DNA from: Clostridium sp. MCC353
Lineage (GTDB): Bacteria > Bacillota > Clostridia > Lachnospirales > Lachnospiraceae
Direction: 5' to 3'
DNA length: 40,642 nucleotides
NCBI RefSeq assembly: GCF_018785315.1
Contig: NZ_WQPN01000159.1
Location: forward strand, 1-40,642
Positions 6,595 through 15,191 of this stretch are shown piece by piece. Position 1 is the first letter of the stretch. Each line of letters opens with the position of its first letter. The position numbers and the translations under genes were made by a program. A model generated the notes under the pieces. The model saw only the letters and a list, made by a program, of their open reading frames with translations. It was not told the origin of the DNA and made no database searches.

Positions 6595-9500
6595 CTATCT
6601 TCTATCACAGTGCAGACATCTTAACGATTCCGCCATGGCGTCTAATTTATGGAAACCGCAGGCAACTTCTTTAAAGTTGTCGATCCGGTCTTCCGGAGCC
6701 AGGGTTCTTACCGGGAAACGTTTGTGGGGTTCGGTCACTTCCGCATCCGGCGCGTCCGGAATCACAAACATCTGTCCCTTGTTCAGTTCACCGCTGCCGC
6801 CCAGATATTTATCGATATTGACCGCTGCCAGTTTTCCGTCCGCAATGGCCTGGATCACCACATTCGCACCCCACGGGCTGGTGTCGCCGCCTGCAAATAT
6901 GCCTTCCTGGGACGTCTGGCCGGTGAATTTATTGATCTCCAGATTGCCCCTTTGATCCATTCCCACCTGGGTTGTGTGGTAGAACTGGTGATCCACATCC
7001 TGGTTGATGGCTTTGATGATGCAGTCGCATTCAATGGTGAAGTCAGAACCTTCAATATGTACGCTTCTTCTGCGCCCGTCATTTCCGTAGTCCGCCAGTT
7101 CCCTGCGCACCAGATGGATACCTGTAACATGGCCGTCTTTTCCAAGGAATTCTCTTGGGGAGGCCAGAGTGATGATCTTAACTCCCTCTTCTCTCGCTTC
7201 CACAACCTCTTCTGCACCGGCCGGCATCTCATTTTCTGTGCGGCGGTAGACTACGGTCACTTCTTCTGCGCCTAAACGGACTGCCGTACGGGCCACATCC
7301 ATGGCTGTGCTGCCTCCGCCCACCACTACGATCCGTTTTGCAACGGTTCTGTCATAATTAAGCCCTACCCGTTTTAAGAACTGAAGTCCGCTTTCCACGC
7401 CTTCCAAATCCTCTCCCGGAATATCCAGTAACCGGGACACTTGGGTTCCGATAGCGATATATACGGCGTCGGACTGAGCTTTCATCTGGTCAAATGTGAT
7501 ATTTTCCCCGATCTTTGTTTTCAAATGGATCTTCACTCCGCTCTTCTCAATGGCATGGACTTCCTTTGCCAGCACTTCTTTTGGAAGCCGGTATTCCGGA
7601 ATTCCCCAATAGAGGACTCCGCCTGCCACGGATTCCGCCTCATATACATGGACTTCATGGCCCAGGTTCGCCAGATAATAAGCGCAGGACAGACCGGACG
7701 GCCCAGCCCCGATGATGGATACCCGCTTTCCGGTAGACGGCTGGGGCTCTACCATGGGCACATTGTAATCGTCCCGCAGCGCGTAGTCCCCGATGAACCG
7801 CTTGAGAGAACAGATGGAAACAGCCTCATCCACCTGGCTGCGGCGGCAATGGCTCTCACAGGGATGGGTGCAGACGCGGCCGCAGACCGATGGGAACGGA
7901 TTTTCCTGTCGGATTAACTGGTATGCGTCCTCGATTCTTCCCAGAGATAACAAGGTCAGATATCCGGGTACATGGACATTGGCCGGACATGCGTTGCGGC
8001 ACGGGGCGGTCTGCAGTTCAGCGCAGACGCCTGCGTCACAGTGTTTGGCGTAAATGTGGGATTCATATTCATTTCTGAAATATTTTAATGTGGATAATAC
8101 CGGGTTGGGGGCTGTCTGGCCCAGGCCGCACATGGCAGTCTGCTTGATGGTCTCCGCCAGTTCTTCCAAAAGTTCCAAATCCCCTTCTTTTCCCCTGCCT
8201 TCCGTAATCCGTTCCAGGATTTCCAGCATCCGCTTTGTGCCATTGCGGCACGGGAGGCATTTTCCGCAGGATTCATCCCGGATGAAGTCCATAAAATAAC
8301 GGGCCGTATCCACCATACAGGTGTCTTCGTTCATAACCACCAGGCCGCCTGATCCCATGATCGCGCCCAGCTTTGACAGGGATTCATAATCGACCGGGGT
8401 ATTTAAATGGGCTTTTGTCAGACAGCCTCCTGAGGGGCCGCCTGACTGGATGGCCTTAAACCGTTTTCCTCCCGAAATCCCGCCTCCGATTTTATAGATA
8501 ATATCTCCAAGCAGGATTCCCATAGGCACTTCGATGATTCCCGCATTGGCAATGTCTCCGGCCAGTGCAAATACCTTGGTTCCCGCGCTTTTTTCCGTTC
8601 CAAACTGACGGTACCAATCTGCTCCGTTCAGCACGATAGGGGCAATATTGGCCAGCGTCTCCACATTATTGATAATGGTAGGAGATTCAAACAGGCCTTT
8701 TTCAAATGGGAACGGCGGCTTCTGTCTCGGCTCCCCTCTCTTTCCCTCTATGGACGCCAGCAGGGAAGTCTCCTCTCCGCAGACAAAGGCGCCCGCTCCG
8801 ATTCTGATTTCCAGATCGAAATCCACACCGCTTCCGAAGATATCCGAACCCAGGATTCCCGCCTTTCTGGCCTGATCGATGGCATTGGACAGACGCTCTA
8901 CGGCCAGAGGATATTCTGCGCGCACATAGACATAACCTTTATCCGCTCCAATGGCATATCCCCCTATCATCATTCCTTCGATGATGCTGTGAGGATCGCC
9001 TTCCAGAATGCTTCTGTCCATAAATGCTCCCGGATCGCCTTCATCCGCATTACAAACAATATATTTTCTTCCATCTTCTGAAACAGCTTTCATACCTGCT
9101 TCCCACTTTACTCCTGTGGGGAACCCGGCTCCTCCGCGCCCTCTCAGTCCGGAAGCCTTAATGGTTTCCACCACATCGGCCCGGCTCATGGACGTAAGCG
9201 CCTTGGCCGCGGCCCCGTAGCCGTCTCTGGCAATATAAGCCTTCATGGACGCATATTCCATCCGCCCGCAGTTCCTCAGCGCAATTCTCACCTGCTCCTT
9301 AAAGAAGCTGATATCGTCCAGTTTCGGAATATATTTCTTCAATTCTTCATCATAAAATGTGTATTCTTCACAAATCTCCTGATTTACCAAATGGCGCTCC
9401 ACCATATCTGCCACCTTATCCGGATTCATGGCCGTATAGAAAATTCCGTCCGGCTCCACTAAGAGCACAGGCCCGGCCGCGCAGGTTCCCATACATCCTG

Positions 9501-9675
9501 TAACCAGCACCTGAACCTGCTTTTCAAGAGCGTGTTCCTTTAGCGCTTCTTTCAGCGCATCCTGTACTTCCCCGCAGTGTGACGAGATGCACCCGGCTCC
9601 GCCGCATACTAAAACCTGATATTGATACTGTTTTTGTCTTTCTATGTATTCCTCTTTGACCCTCAATAAATCCAT
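6595..9675 (-). CDS. hydB: HydB: NuoF-like flavoprotein fused to a GltD/NfnB-like NAD(P)-FAD oxidoreductase
   Basis: A 1026-residue fusion. Residues 20-100 form a thioredoxin-like [2Fe-2S] domain (Cys29, 34, 61, 65). Residues 130-540 are NuoF-like, with the NADH/FMN loop GRGGAGF (179-185) and the [4Fe-4S] ligands ESCGKCLPC (468-476) plus Cys516. The usual HydB tail of two ferredoxin clusters is absent. Instead residues 555-1026 are a glutamate-synthase-small-subunit/NfnB-like module: a cysteine-rich domain (Cys559, 563, 598, 602, 606, 610), an FAD loop GAGPSG (656-661) and a second nucleotide loop VVGGGSTAMD (784-793). It is tightly packed: three bases after hydC, 17 before hydA, GGGGAGG upstream. 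The NuoF part should carry the NADH site; the added module may add an NADPH or second flavin site. The bifurcation mechanism is family knowledge; the role of the fusion is inference. Confidence 0.93.
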   Translation of the reverse strand: MDLLRVKEEYIERQKQYQYQVLVCGGAGCISSHCGEVQDALKEALKEHALEKQVQVLVTGCMGTCAAGPVLLVEPDGIFYTAMNPDKVADMVERHLVNQEICEEYTFYDEELKKYIPKLDDISFFKEQVRIALRNCGRMEYASMKAYIARDGYGAAAKALTSMSRADVVETIKASGLRGRGGAGFPTGVKWEAGMKAVSEDGRKYIVCNADEGDPGAFMDRSILEGDPHSIIEGMMIGGYAIGADKGYVYVRAEYPLAVERLSNAIDQARKAGILGSDIFGSGVDFDLEIRIGAGAFVCGEETSLLASIEGKRGEPRQKPPFPFEKGLFESPTIINNVETLANIAPIVLNGADWYRQFGTEKSAGTKVFALAGDIANAGIIEVPMGILLGDIIYKIGGGISGGKRFKAIQSGGPSGGCLTKAHLNTPVDYESLSKLGAIMGSGGLVVMNEDTCMVDTARYFMDFIRDESCGKCLPCRNGTKRMLEILERITEGRGKEGDLELLEELAETIKQTAMCGLGQTAPNPVLSTLKYFRNEYESHIYAKHCDAGVCAELQTAPCRNACPANVHVPGYLTLLSLGRIEDAYQLIRQENPFPSVCGRVCTHPCESHCRRSQVDEAVSICSLKRFIGDYALRDDYNVPMVEPQPSTGKRVSIIGAGPSGLSCAYYLANLGHEVHVYEAESVAGGVLYWGIPEYRLPKEVLAKEVHAIEKSGVKIHLKTKIGENITFDQMKAQSDAVYIAIGTQVSRLLDIPGEDLEGVESGLQFLKRVGLNYDRTVAKRIVVVGGGSTAMDVARTAVRLGAEEVTVVYRRTENEMPAGAEEVVEAREEGVKIITLASPREFLGKDGHVTGIHLVRRELADYGNDGRRRSVHIEGSDFTIECDCIIKAINQDVDHQFYHTTQVGMDQRGNLEINKFTGQTSQEGIFAGGDTSPWGANVVIQAIADGKLAAVNIDKYLGGSGELNKGQMFVIPDAPDAEVTEPHKRFPVRTLAPEDRIDNFKEVACGFHKLDAMAESLRCLHCDRR

Positions 9676-9678
9676 GTT

Positions 9679-10197
9679 TTATTCCTCCCCGTCATAATAT
9701 CTTGCTAAAATCTGTTCCAGCTTATCAGGATTTACCTGTTTAAACACCTGGTCGTCAATGGACATGGCCGGCGCCAGGCCGCAGGCGCCGATGCAGCGGG
9801 CCACTTCAAAGGTAAATTTCCTGTCTTTTGTCGTATCCCCGATCTCCACATCCAACAGCTTTTTCAAACGCTCCACAATCTTTTTTCCGCCTCTTACATA
9901 GCAGGCGGTGCCAAGGCATACCCGTATGGTGTGCTCCCCTCTGGGCTGGGTTGAAAAGAAAGAATAAAAAGTAACCACCCCGGAAACCTCTGACAGCGGC
10001 ACATCCAGCGCCTCCGCCACAACCTGCTGCACCTCCAACGGCAGATATCCGTAAATCCCCTGGGCCATATGAAGCACCTGGATCAAACTGCCTTCTTTCC
10101 CCCGATACTCGGCGGCCCGTTCACCAATCAGCTTTAAAAGCCCTTCCTGGCTGTTGTCACATCCACAGCAGCACACAGTTTTCGTCTCTTCCTTCAT
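9679..10197 (-). CDS. hydC: HydC: NuoE-like [2Fe-2S] thioredoxin-fold subunit
   Basis: A 172-residue NuoE/HydC subunit. The cluster ligands are visible as CLGTACYVRGG and, about 40 residues later, VARCIGACGLAP. These form the C-x4-C...C-x3-C pattern that holds a [2Fe-2S] cluster in the 24-kDa subunit family. The N-terminal VCCCGC is an extra cysteine run not normally counted among the ligands. The ATG at 10197 has AAGGAGGT upstream. First gene of the operon, behind an attenuator-like hairpin and a possible leader peptide. In trimeric hydrogenases this subunit supports electron flow with HydB. Confidence 0.92.
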   Translation of the reverse strand: MKEETKTVCCCGCDNSQEGLLKLIGERAAEYRGKEGSLIQVLHMAQGIYGYLPLEVQQVVAEALDVPLSEVSGVVTFYSFFSTQPRGEHTIRVCLGTACYVRGGKKIVERLKKLLDVEIGDTTKDRKFTFEVARCIGACGLAPAMSIDDQVFKQVNPDKLEQILARYYDGEE

Positions 10198-10224
10198 ACC
10201 ATTACCTCCTTTTAAGCTTGTTAT

Positions 10225-10242
10225 TTGTGAAAAATTATACAA
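10225..10242. promoter_or_regulatory. Rex-like palindrome in the hyd leader (tentative)
   Basis: TTGTGAAAAATTATACAA resembles the redox-sensor Rex operator (TTGTgAA-N4-TTcACAA) with two mismatches. A second imperfect site lies at 10378-10395 (CTGTAAAAGATTTCACAA). Rex is known to control hydrogenase and fermentation genes in clostridia by sensing NADH/NAD+. Both sites are downstream of the predicted start, so they would act as roadblocks. Confidence 0.25.
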
Positions 10243-10339
10243 AGTTAAAAAGAGAGCAGCCCAAATGGACTGCTCTCAAAAAATAATCTTTATGAAATTG
10301 TCGCCGTTTTCGCCCCCGAACATAGCAGTTTAGCGTCAT
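10235..10339 (-). CDS. Possible 34-residue leader peptide upstream of hydC
   Basis: An ATG at 10339 with GGAGG nine bases upstream opens a 34-codon frame that runs through the attenuator hairpin and stops just after it (TAA 10235-10237). It starts MTLNCYV, carries an arginine-rich stretch RGRKRR written with CGG and CGA codons, and ends FNFV. A ribosome translating it would melt the hairpin, which is the arrangement expected of translation-coupled attenuation. The frame may be fortuitous; only the ribosome site and position support it. Confidence 0.35.
   Translation of the reverse strand: MTLNCYVRGRKRRQFHKDYFLRAVHLGCSLFNFV
10247..10277 (-). terminator. Attenuator-like hairpin in the hyd 5' leader
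   Basis: The stem GAGAGCAG (10252-10259) pairs with CTGCTCTC (10270-10277). On the minus strand it is followed by TTTTT. It lies about 50 bases before the hydC start and about 155 bases after the predicted transcription start, so it could stop hyd transcripts before the genes. Confidence 0.65.
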
Positions 10340-10406
10340 TTTGCGATTCCTCCACATAAAATTCAGTTATCAAAACTCTGTAAAAGATTTCACAAATATT
10401 TTTTAG

Positions 10407-10489
10407 ATATACTAAAAATTTTTGTACATTTACATTTTCATGGTAACATGTCACAACACATCTGTCAAGATGAAAAATTTTTAGTATAT
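10407..10489. repeat. Perfect 17-bp inverted repeats flanking the hyd promoter
   Basis: ATATACTAAAAATTTTT (10407-10423) and its exact reverse complement (10473-10489) bracket a 49-bp segment that contains the whole predicted hyd promoter. Such an arrangement is either a pair of regulator sites or the border of an invertible promoter segment. Each arm holds the self-complementary core AAAAATTTTT. Confidence 0.75.
10440..10468 (-). promoter_or_regulatory. Probable sigma-A promoter of the hydCBA operon
   Basis: On the minus strand TTGACA (10463-10468) and TACCAT (10440-10445) are 17 bases apart. The start of transcription should fall near 10432, giving a 5' leader of about 235 bases that holds the possible leader peptide and the attenuator hairpin. 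Confidence 0.6.
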
Positions 10490-10507
10490 TTTATACGAAA
10501 CATTCCA

Positions 10508-10584
10508 GACGGCGGGAAAATTGATAAAGAAAGCAGCGTCAAGCTCGCTTGTAAGCAGCTTTCTTTATCAATTTTCCCGCCGTC
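10508..10584. repeat. Palindromic repeat family 2, copy A
   Basis: Two perfect 27-bp arms (10508-10534 and 10558-10584, starting GACGGCGGGAAAATTGATAA) enclose an inner hairpin CAAGC-TC-GCTTG, followed by GAACTGTTAC. It lies between the hyd promoter region and the end of the ketopantoate-reductase gene. There is no T-run on either side, so it is not a standard terminator, though it may stop or protect RNA ends. It is related to copy B (26646-26757). Confidence 0.85.
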
Positions 10585-10597
10585 CGAACTGTTACGT

Positions 10598-11530
10598 TTA
10601 TATAATTCCCTCATTCTTTTCTTCCAAAACATGGATCGCGTGATATAAAAAGGAATTCAGCGGCGTGGGCACTCCCAGCTCTTTTCCGAGCCGCACCATG
10701 GTACCCGCAAACATATCCACTTCTGTTTTTCTGCCTGATTCAATGTCCTGAAGGGTGGAGGGTTTGTTCTGATACGGCATCTTCTTCAGCACTTCTTTCT
10801 GCTTCCGGATATCCTCTTCCGACAGATCGATGCCCTTTTTCTGCGCCACAGCCACAACTTCCCGCATCACCATCTCCCGGACCGCGGTCGCGTGGTCGCT
10901 GACACCGCTCCAGGCGCCAAACGGAATGCCCAGAACTGCTGCCGTCTGGTTTTCACTCACATTGCACATGTATTTCATCCAGATGGCCCGTTCCATATCT
11001 TCCGGAATCCAGGATTCAATTCCGGCGCTTTCAAATAAATCCTTCACAGCCTGGACTCTCTCCGAAATGGTCTGGTTGGTCTTCTCTCCAAACTCCATAT
11101 GGGCAACTTTAGGGTTGTAGCTCACCTGATTGCCCTTCATCACAACGCTGACTCTTGCCAGGGAATAGATCACCCGGTCCCATCCATATTCCTCTGCAGC
11201 CGCTTCTTCGCTCTCCACCCCGTTGAGCGGAGCCATGATCACCGTATCCGGGCCGATCTGGTTTTTCATATCTTTCAAGGCTTCCCTGATGCCCGTAAAT
11301 TTGGTGATGACAATGGCCAGATCCGCATATCCCGTCTCCTCTTCCGGCGAAACCACATGGAAATGGTAAGGTTCTCCATTGATGACAATCCCGTCCCGCT
11401 CAATCCGTTCTTTCCTGCTTCCTCCCGCGATAATCCTCAGATCGTCTCCCATCACCTTTGATAAGTTTCCTGCCAGGTAGCTTCCGATCGCCCCAAGCCC
11501 GATTAATGCCGCCGTTTTAATTGTTCTCAT
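10598..11530 (-). CDS. Ketopantoate reductase family protein (PanE/ApbA)
   Basis: A 310-residue NADP-dependent reductase with an N-terminal Rossmann loop (ALIGLGAIGSYLAG, about residues 8-21) and the C-terminal helical ketopantoate-reductase domain (MKYMCNVSENQTAAVLGIPFG, then NKPSTLQDIESGRKTEVD). The conserved lysine and the NxxS...D region characteristic of the family are present. True PanE makes pantoate for coenzyme A; many clostridial paralogues have other 2-oxoacid substrates, so I leave the symbol blank. It overlaps the end of addA by 14 bases with AAGGAAGGAG upstream, so it is translated from the addBA transcript. Its link to DNA repair is probably only one of shared transcription. 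Confidence 0.8.
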   Translation of the reverse strand: MRTIKTAALIGLGAIGSYLAGNLSKVMGDDLRIIAGGSRKERIERDGIVINGEPYHFHVVSPEEETGYADLAIVITKFTGIREALKDMKNQIGPDTVIMAPLNGVESEEAAAEEYGWDRVIYSLARVSVVMKGNQVSYNPKVAHMEFGEKTNQTISERVQAVKDLFESAGIESWIPEDMERAIWMKYMCNVSENQTAAVLGIPFGAWSGVSDHATAVREMVMREVVAVAQKKGIDLSEEDIRKQKEVLKKMPYQNKPSTLQDIESGRKTEVDMFAGTMVRLGKELGVPTPLNSFLYHAIHVLEEKNEGII

Positions 11531-14500
11531 GCCTTTCTCCTTCCTTTCCGCCGCCTTCTGCGGCCGCCCAATGTTTGAGATTGATCTCTTTATGAAGTGT
11601 CAGGGAATAAATGATCTTTTCCCGGACGCATTTCCCTGTCATCTGTTCCAACGCCCTCTGATAATAGTCCAGCTGTTCCCGGTACCTGTCCGCCAGAACC
11701 TGTTCCTGTCCCGCCTGCACCCGGTCCGTTTTATAATCCACTAAAACCAGGCCGTCCTCTTCTTCCAGATAGGCATCTATAATACCCTGGATCAGCACCA
11801 GTTCGTCCGAATCACAGACTTCCATCTGTCCGGCCGGTATCCCGATCACAAACTGCTGCTCCTTATGAAGCCTTCCTGCTGCCGCAGCTTCCCTCATCCG
11901 CCTGCCTAAAGGCGAATCAAAAAACCGCCACAGCCGCCCGGTATCCACCAGAGCAATGCTGCTTTCCGTCATTTTCCTGGATTTTTTCAGGACCGCAGCC
12001 GCCTCTTCCAGCGATTTCCGGTCCGATATTGCCGCGAAGTCCAAAAGCTCCAGAATCCGGTGGTAAGCGGTTCCCCTGGTCGCTCCCCCGGTCTTTTGGG
12101 CCTCTTCCTCCTTTAAAAATGCCGGGATAACGGGTAACAGCTCCGTTTCTTCCTCGTCCTCCATCTGTCCCTGTTTTTTCAGTTCCGATACGGACATCTT
12201 GGTATGGAGATGGATATCCGGCTCATGGGGATATTTAAAAGATAAGGTTTCCTTCAGCCGCCCGGCATACTCCTCATCATAGACCTTTTCCCCGTTAAAA
12301 TGAATCAGTTCCTCCCTGGAAAGTTCCTTGGAGACCTGGCGTTTTACTTCCGCTCCCACCAGCTCCTCCAATTCCACCTCCTCCACCTCAATGGAGGGAA
12401 CCGGCCGGGACATGCTCATCAAAACCCAGTCCAGATAAGAACCGGCAGTGGATAACACCGTATAGGGAACGGCCCCGTTTACAAATGGAACCTGACGCCA
12501 TTTCTCCATCTTACCGCCCAGATTCCGGTCAGTTGCCGTCATGATCAGCTTTTCCTTTGCCCTGGTCATGGCAACATACAGGATTCTCAGCTCTTCTCCC
12601 AGGTTTTCCAGATCAATTCTCCGCTTCATCACATTCTTTTTCAGGGTTGTGGACTTCACCCTTCTTTCCAAATCCACATAATCCGTTCCGATTCCAAGCC
12701 GGGGATCGATTAAAATCTTCCCCCTCACATCCTGTTTATTGAAGTTCTTGCCCATCCCGGCCAAAAATACCACCGGAAATTCCAGGCCTTTGCTCTTGTG
12801 GATGCTCATAATCCGCACCGTATCGTCATGTTCACCGATCACCGATGCCTCTCCGAAATCGGCGTCATACCGTTTGATCTTTTCGATATAGCGGATGAAC
12901 TGAAACAGGCCTTTATAGCTGGTTTTTTCGTAGGAAACAGCCTTTTCCACCAGCATATCCAGATTGGCCTTTCTCACCTCTCCCGCAGGCATGGCCGATA
13001 TATAATCATAATAACCGGTCACGCTGTAGATATCATAGAGAAGCTCGTGAATCGGCATATAGGCGCTCTTTCGCCGCAGGTCATTTCTCATGTCTTCAAA
13101 TCTGCGCAGTTTTTCCGCGATAAACCGCTCTTCTTCCGGCAGATTTCCCGCTGTGTCCACAGCCAGCATATGCCTTAGAGCCCCATAGATTCCCCTGTCC
13201 TGGCCCTTTTCGATCTTCCTCTTATAGAGGTACATCATCACCACCAGTTCTTCATCCGTCATGCCCACAACCGGGGATTTCAGCACCGCCGCAAGAGGGA
13301 TGTCCTGGATCGGATTGTCAATTACCGCCAGAAGGCTCAACACCGTTTCCACCTCAATGGCGGAAAAATATCCGGTTCTGGATTCCGCATAAGCGGGAAT
13401 CCCTTCACTTGTCAGCACCTCTAAAAATGTCTCCACCCAGCCGCTGGTGCTCCGAAGCAGGATCACCACATCCCGGTACTTTACAATGCGGTATTCCTTC
13501 TTTTTCTTATCCCACACATAAAGTCCGTTTTCAGGGTCCATCAGCTGTCTCAGCTTACCGGCGATCATCCGGGCTTCCGCTTCCTGCCCCGTATACTCCC
13601 CGGTCTCCTCCTTCCTGTCCAGGAGCAGCAGTTCCGTTGGCGTCCCCGCCCTGCCCTCCCATGGCTCAAACGTAGCTCCCGGATGGAGGGCCGTATCCTT
13701 CGTATACTGGATATTGCCCAAATCCTTAATCATAATCCTATAAAAAATGTCATTGATGCTGGTCAGAACCGATTCCCTGCTTCGGAAATTCTGGTGCAGT
13801 TCGATCTTCTGGCTTTTGCTGTCCTCCACCGTATACGTCTCGTATTTCTCCATAAACAGCTCCGGCCGGGCCAGACGGAATTTATAAATGCTCTGCTTCA
13901 CATCCCCCACCATGAACACATTGGGACGTCCGAACCGCTCTCCCGAAAGGCTGCGGATCAGCGCTTCCTGGACATAGTTGCTGTCCTGGTATTCATCCAC
14001 CAGAATCTCATAATATTGGCTGCTCAGTTCGTCCGCCACCGCCGTCGGCCGCTCCTGGCCTTCCTGCATATCGATCAGGATGTTCAGGGCAAAATGTTCC
14101 AGATCGTTAAAATCCACTATATTCTTTTCTTTTTTCTCTTTTTGGTACCGGTCCGAAAAATCCTGGGCCAGCTTTAACAGGGTCAGCACCGTATCACCGG
14201 CTGCCTGGATGTCGGCGATCACATCTTCCACCGTATCAAAACAGTAATCATCCCGCAGTTTTGTCACCGCTTTTTTAACCCGGTTTCTGGTGGAGGTAAT
14301 AAACTCCTTCTTTTCCCCGTCCACATCCTTTTTCCGGATTGTGGCCATCCGGTCCCACGCCACGCCTTTTAACGCTTCGTTGAGCTGCCCATAATCCGCA
14401 GAATCCGCCAGCCGTTTCATCATTGCCACATCATTTTTTAACATGGGCTCGTAAGCGGATAAAATCTCATCCCCCATGGAAATTTCCAGGGCTTCTTCAA

Positions 14501-15191
14501 GCTGGCTCATAAATTCCCTGAGCTGGGCTATGGCGTCGCTCATCAAAAACTGCATCCAGGGCATTTCCATCAGTTGTTCCATATCGCTGCCTGAAAGCTC
14601 GTCCCTGCATTCCTTCAGCCACTGTCCGGGCCATGGATTGCTTTGGGAAAAGGTGTAGACCTGCATGATATAGTCCTCTATGCCGCCGTCGGCTTTTCCC
14701 ACCGCATAAGTGTCCACAAAGCGCTCGAACCCTTCGTCTCCGCTCTCGTAGTAATCCTCCAGCATTTCCTTCATCACATCGGCCCTGATCAGCATCAGTT
14801 CTCCCTCATCCCCGATCCTGAAGGCCGGATCAATATCCAGTTTATTAAAATGTTCCCGGATCACCTGCAGGCAAAAGCTGTCAATGGTGGTGATCTGGGC
14901 GAAATGAACCAGGGTGGCCTGGCGCTGGAGATGGCGGTCATGGGGATTCTTAGCCAGTTTCTCTTCAATGGCCGCTCCAATCCTCTCTCGCATCTCCGCA
15001 GCCGCCGCGCTGGTAAATGTCATGACCAGCAGCCGGTCAATGTCCACCGGATTCTCTTTATCCGTAATCATCTGAATGATCCGCTCCACTAAAACTGCGG
15101 TTTTGCCGCTTCCCGCAGCGGCCGACACCAGGAGGTTCCTGTTTCTGCTATCAATAACCTGCTGCTGTTCTCTGGTCCAGTTTACTGACAT
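11517..15191 (-). CDS. addA: ATP-dependent helicase-nuclease subunit AddA
   Basis: A 1224-residue UvrD-type helicase with a C-terminal nuclease. Walker A is AAAGSGKT (Lys30). Walker B is LVDEYQDSN, followed by VGDVKQSIYKFR and the later helicase motif MSIHKSKGLEFP. The C-terminal RecB-like nuclease site is visible in IQGIIDAYLEEEDG and LVDYKTD. With AddB it processes double-strand ends to load RecA, the Firmicute counterpart of RecBCD. The ATG at 15191 has AAAGGAG upstream and overlaps the end of addB by ten bases. Length matches family members (about 1200-1250). Confidence 0.95.
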   Translation of the reverse strand: MSVNWTREQQQVIDSRNRNLLVSAAAGSGKTAVLVERIIQMITDKENPVDIDRLLVMTFTSAAAAEMRERIGAAIEEKLAKNPHDRHLQRQATLVHFAQITTIDSFCLQVIREHFNKLDIDPAFRIGDEGELMLIRADVMKEMLEDYYESGDEGFERFVDTYAVGKADGGIEDYIMQVYTFSQSNPWPGQWLKECRDELSGSDMEQLMEMPWMQFLMSDAIAQLREFMSQLEEALEISMGDEILSAYEPMLKNDVAMMKRLADSADYGQLNEALKGVAWDRMATIRKKDVDGEKKEFITSTRNRVKKAVTKLRDDYCFDTVEDVIADIQAAGDTVLTLLKLAQDFSDRYQKEKKEKNIVDFNDLEHFALNILIDMQEGQERPTAVADELSSQYYEILVDEYQDSNYVQEALIRSLSGERFGRPNVFMVGDVKQSIYKFRLARPELFMEKYETYTVEDSKSQKIELHQNFRSRESVLTSINDIFYRIMIKDLGNIQYTKDTALHPGATFEPWEGRAGTPTELLLLDRKEETGEYTGQEAEARMIAGKLRQLMDPENGLYVWDKKKKEYRIVKYRDVVILLRSTSGWVETFLEVLTSEGIPAYAESRTGYFSAIEVETVLSLLAVIDNPIQDIPLAAVLKSPVVGMTDEELVVMMYLYKRKIEKGQDRGIYGALRHMLAVDTAGNLPEEERFIAEKLRRFEDMRNDLRRKSAYMPIHELLYDIYSVTGYYDYISAMPAGEVRKANLDMLVEKAVSYEKTSYKGLFQFIRYIEKIKRYDADFGEASVIGEHDDTVRIMSIHKSKGLEFPVVFLAGMGKNFNKQDVRGKILIDPRLGIGTDYVDLERRVKSTTLKKNVMKRRIDLENLGEELRILYVAMTRAKEKLIMTATDRNLGGKMEKWRQVPFVNGAVPYTVLSTAGSYLDWVLMSMSRPVPSIEVEEVELEELVGAEVKRQVSKELSREELIHFNGEKVYDEEYAGRLKETLSFKYPHEPDIHLHTKMSVSELKKQGQMEDEEETELLPVIPAFLKEEEAQKTGGATRGTAYHRILELLDFAAISDRKSLEEAAAVLKKSRKMTESSIALVDTGRLWRFFDSPLGRRMREAAAAGRLHKEQQFVIGIPAGQMEVCDSDELVLIQGIIDAYLEEEDGLVLVDYKTDRVQAGQEQVLADRYREQLDYYQRALEQMTGKCVREKIIYSLTLHKEINLKHWAAAEGGGKEGERHENN

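Noticed and set aside
10225-10395. Known riboswitch in the hyd leader
   Set aside because: Apart from the terminator-like hairpin I see no conserved riboswitch motif. The leader-peptide reading explains the layout better.
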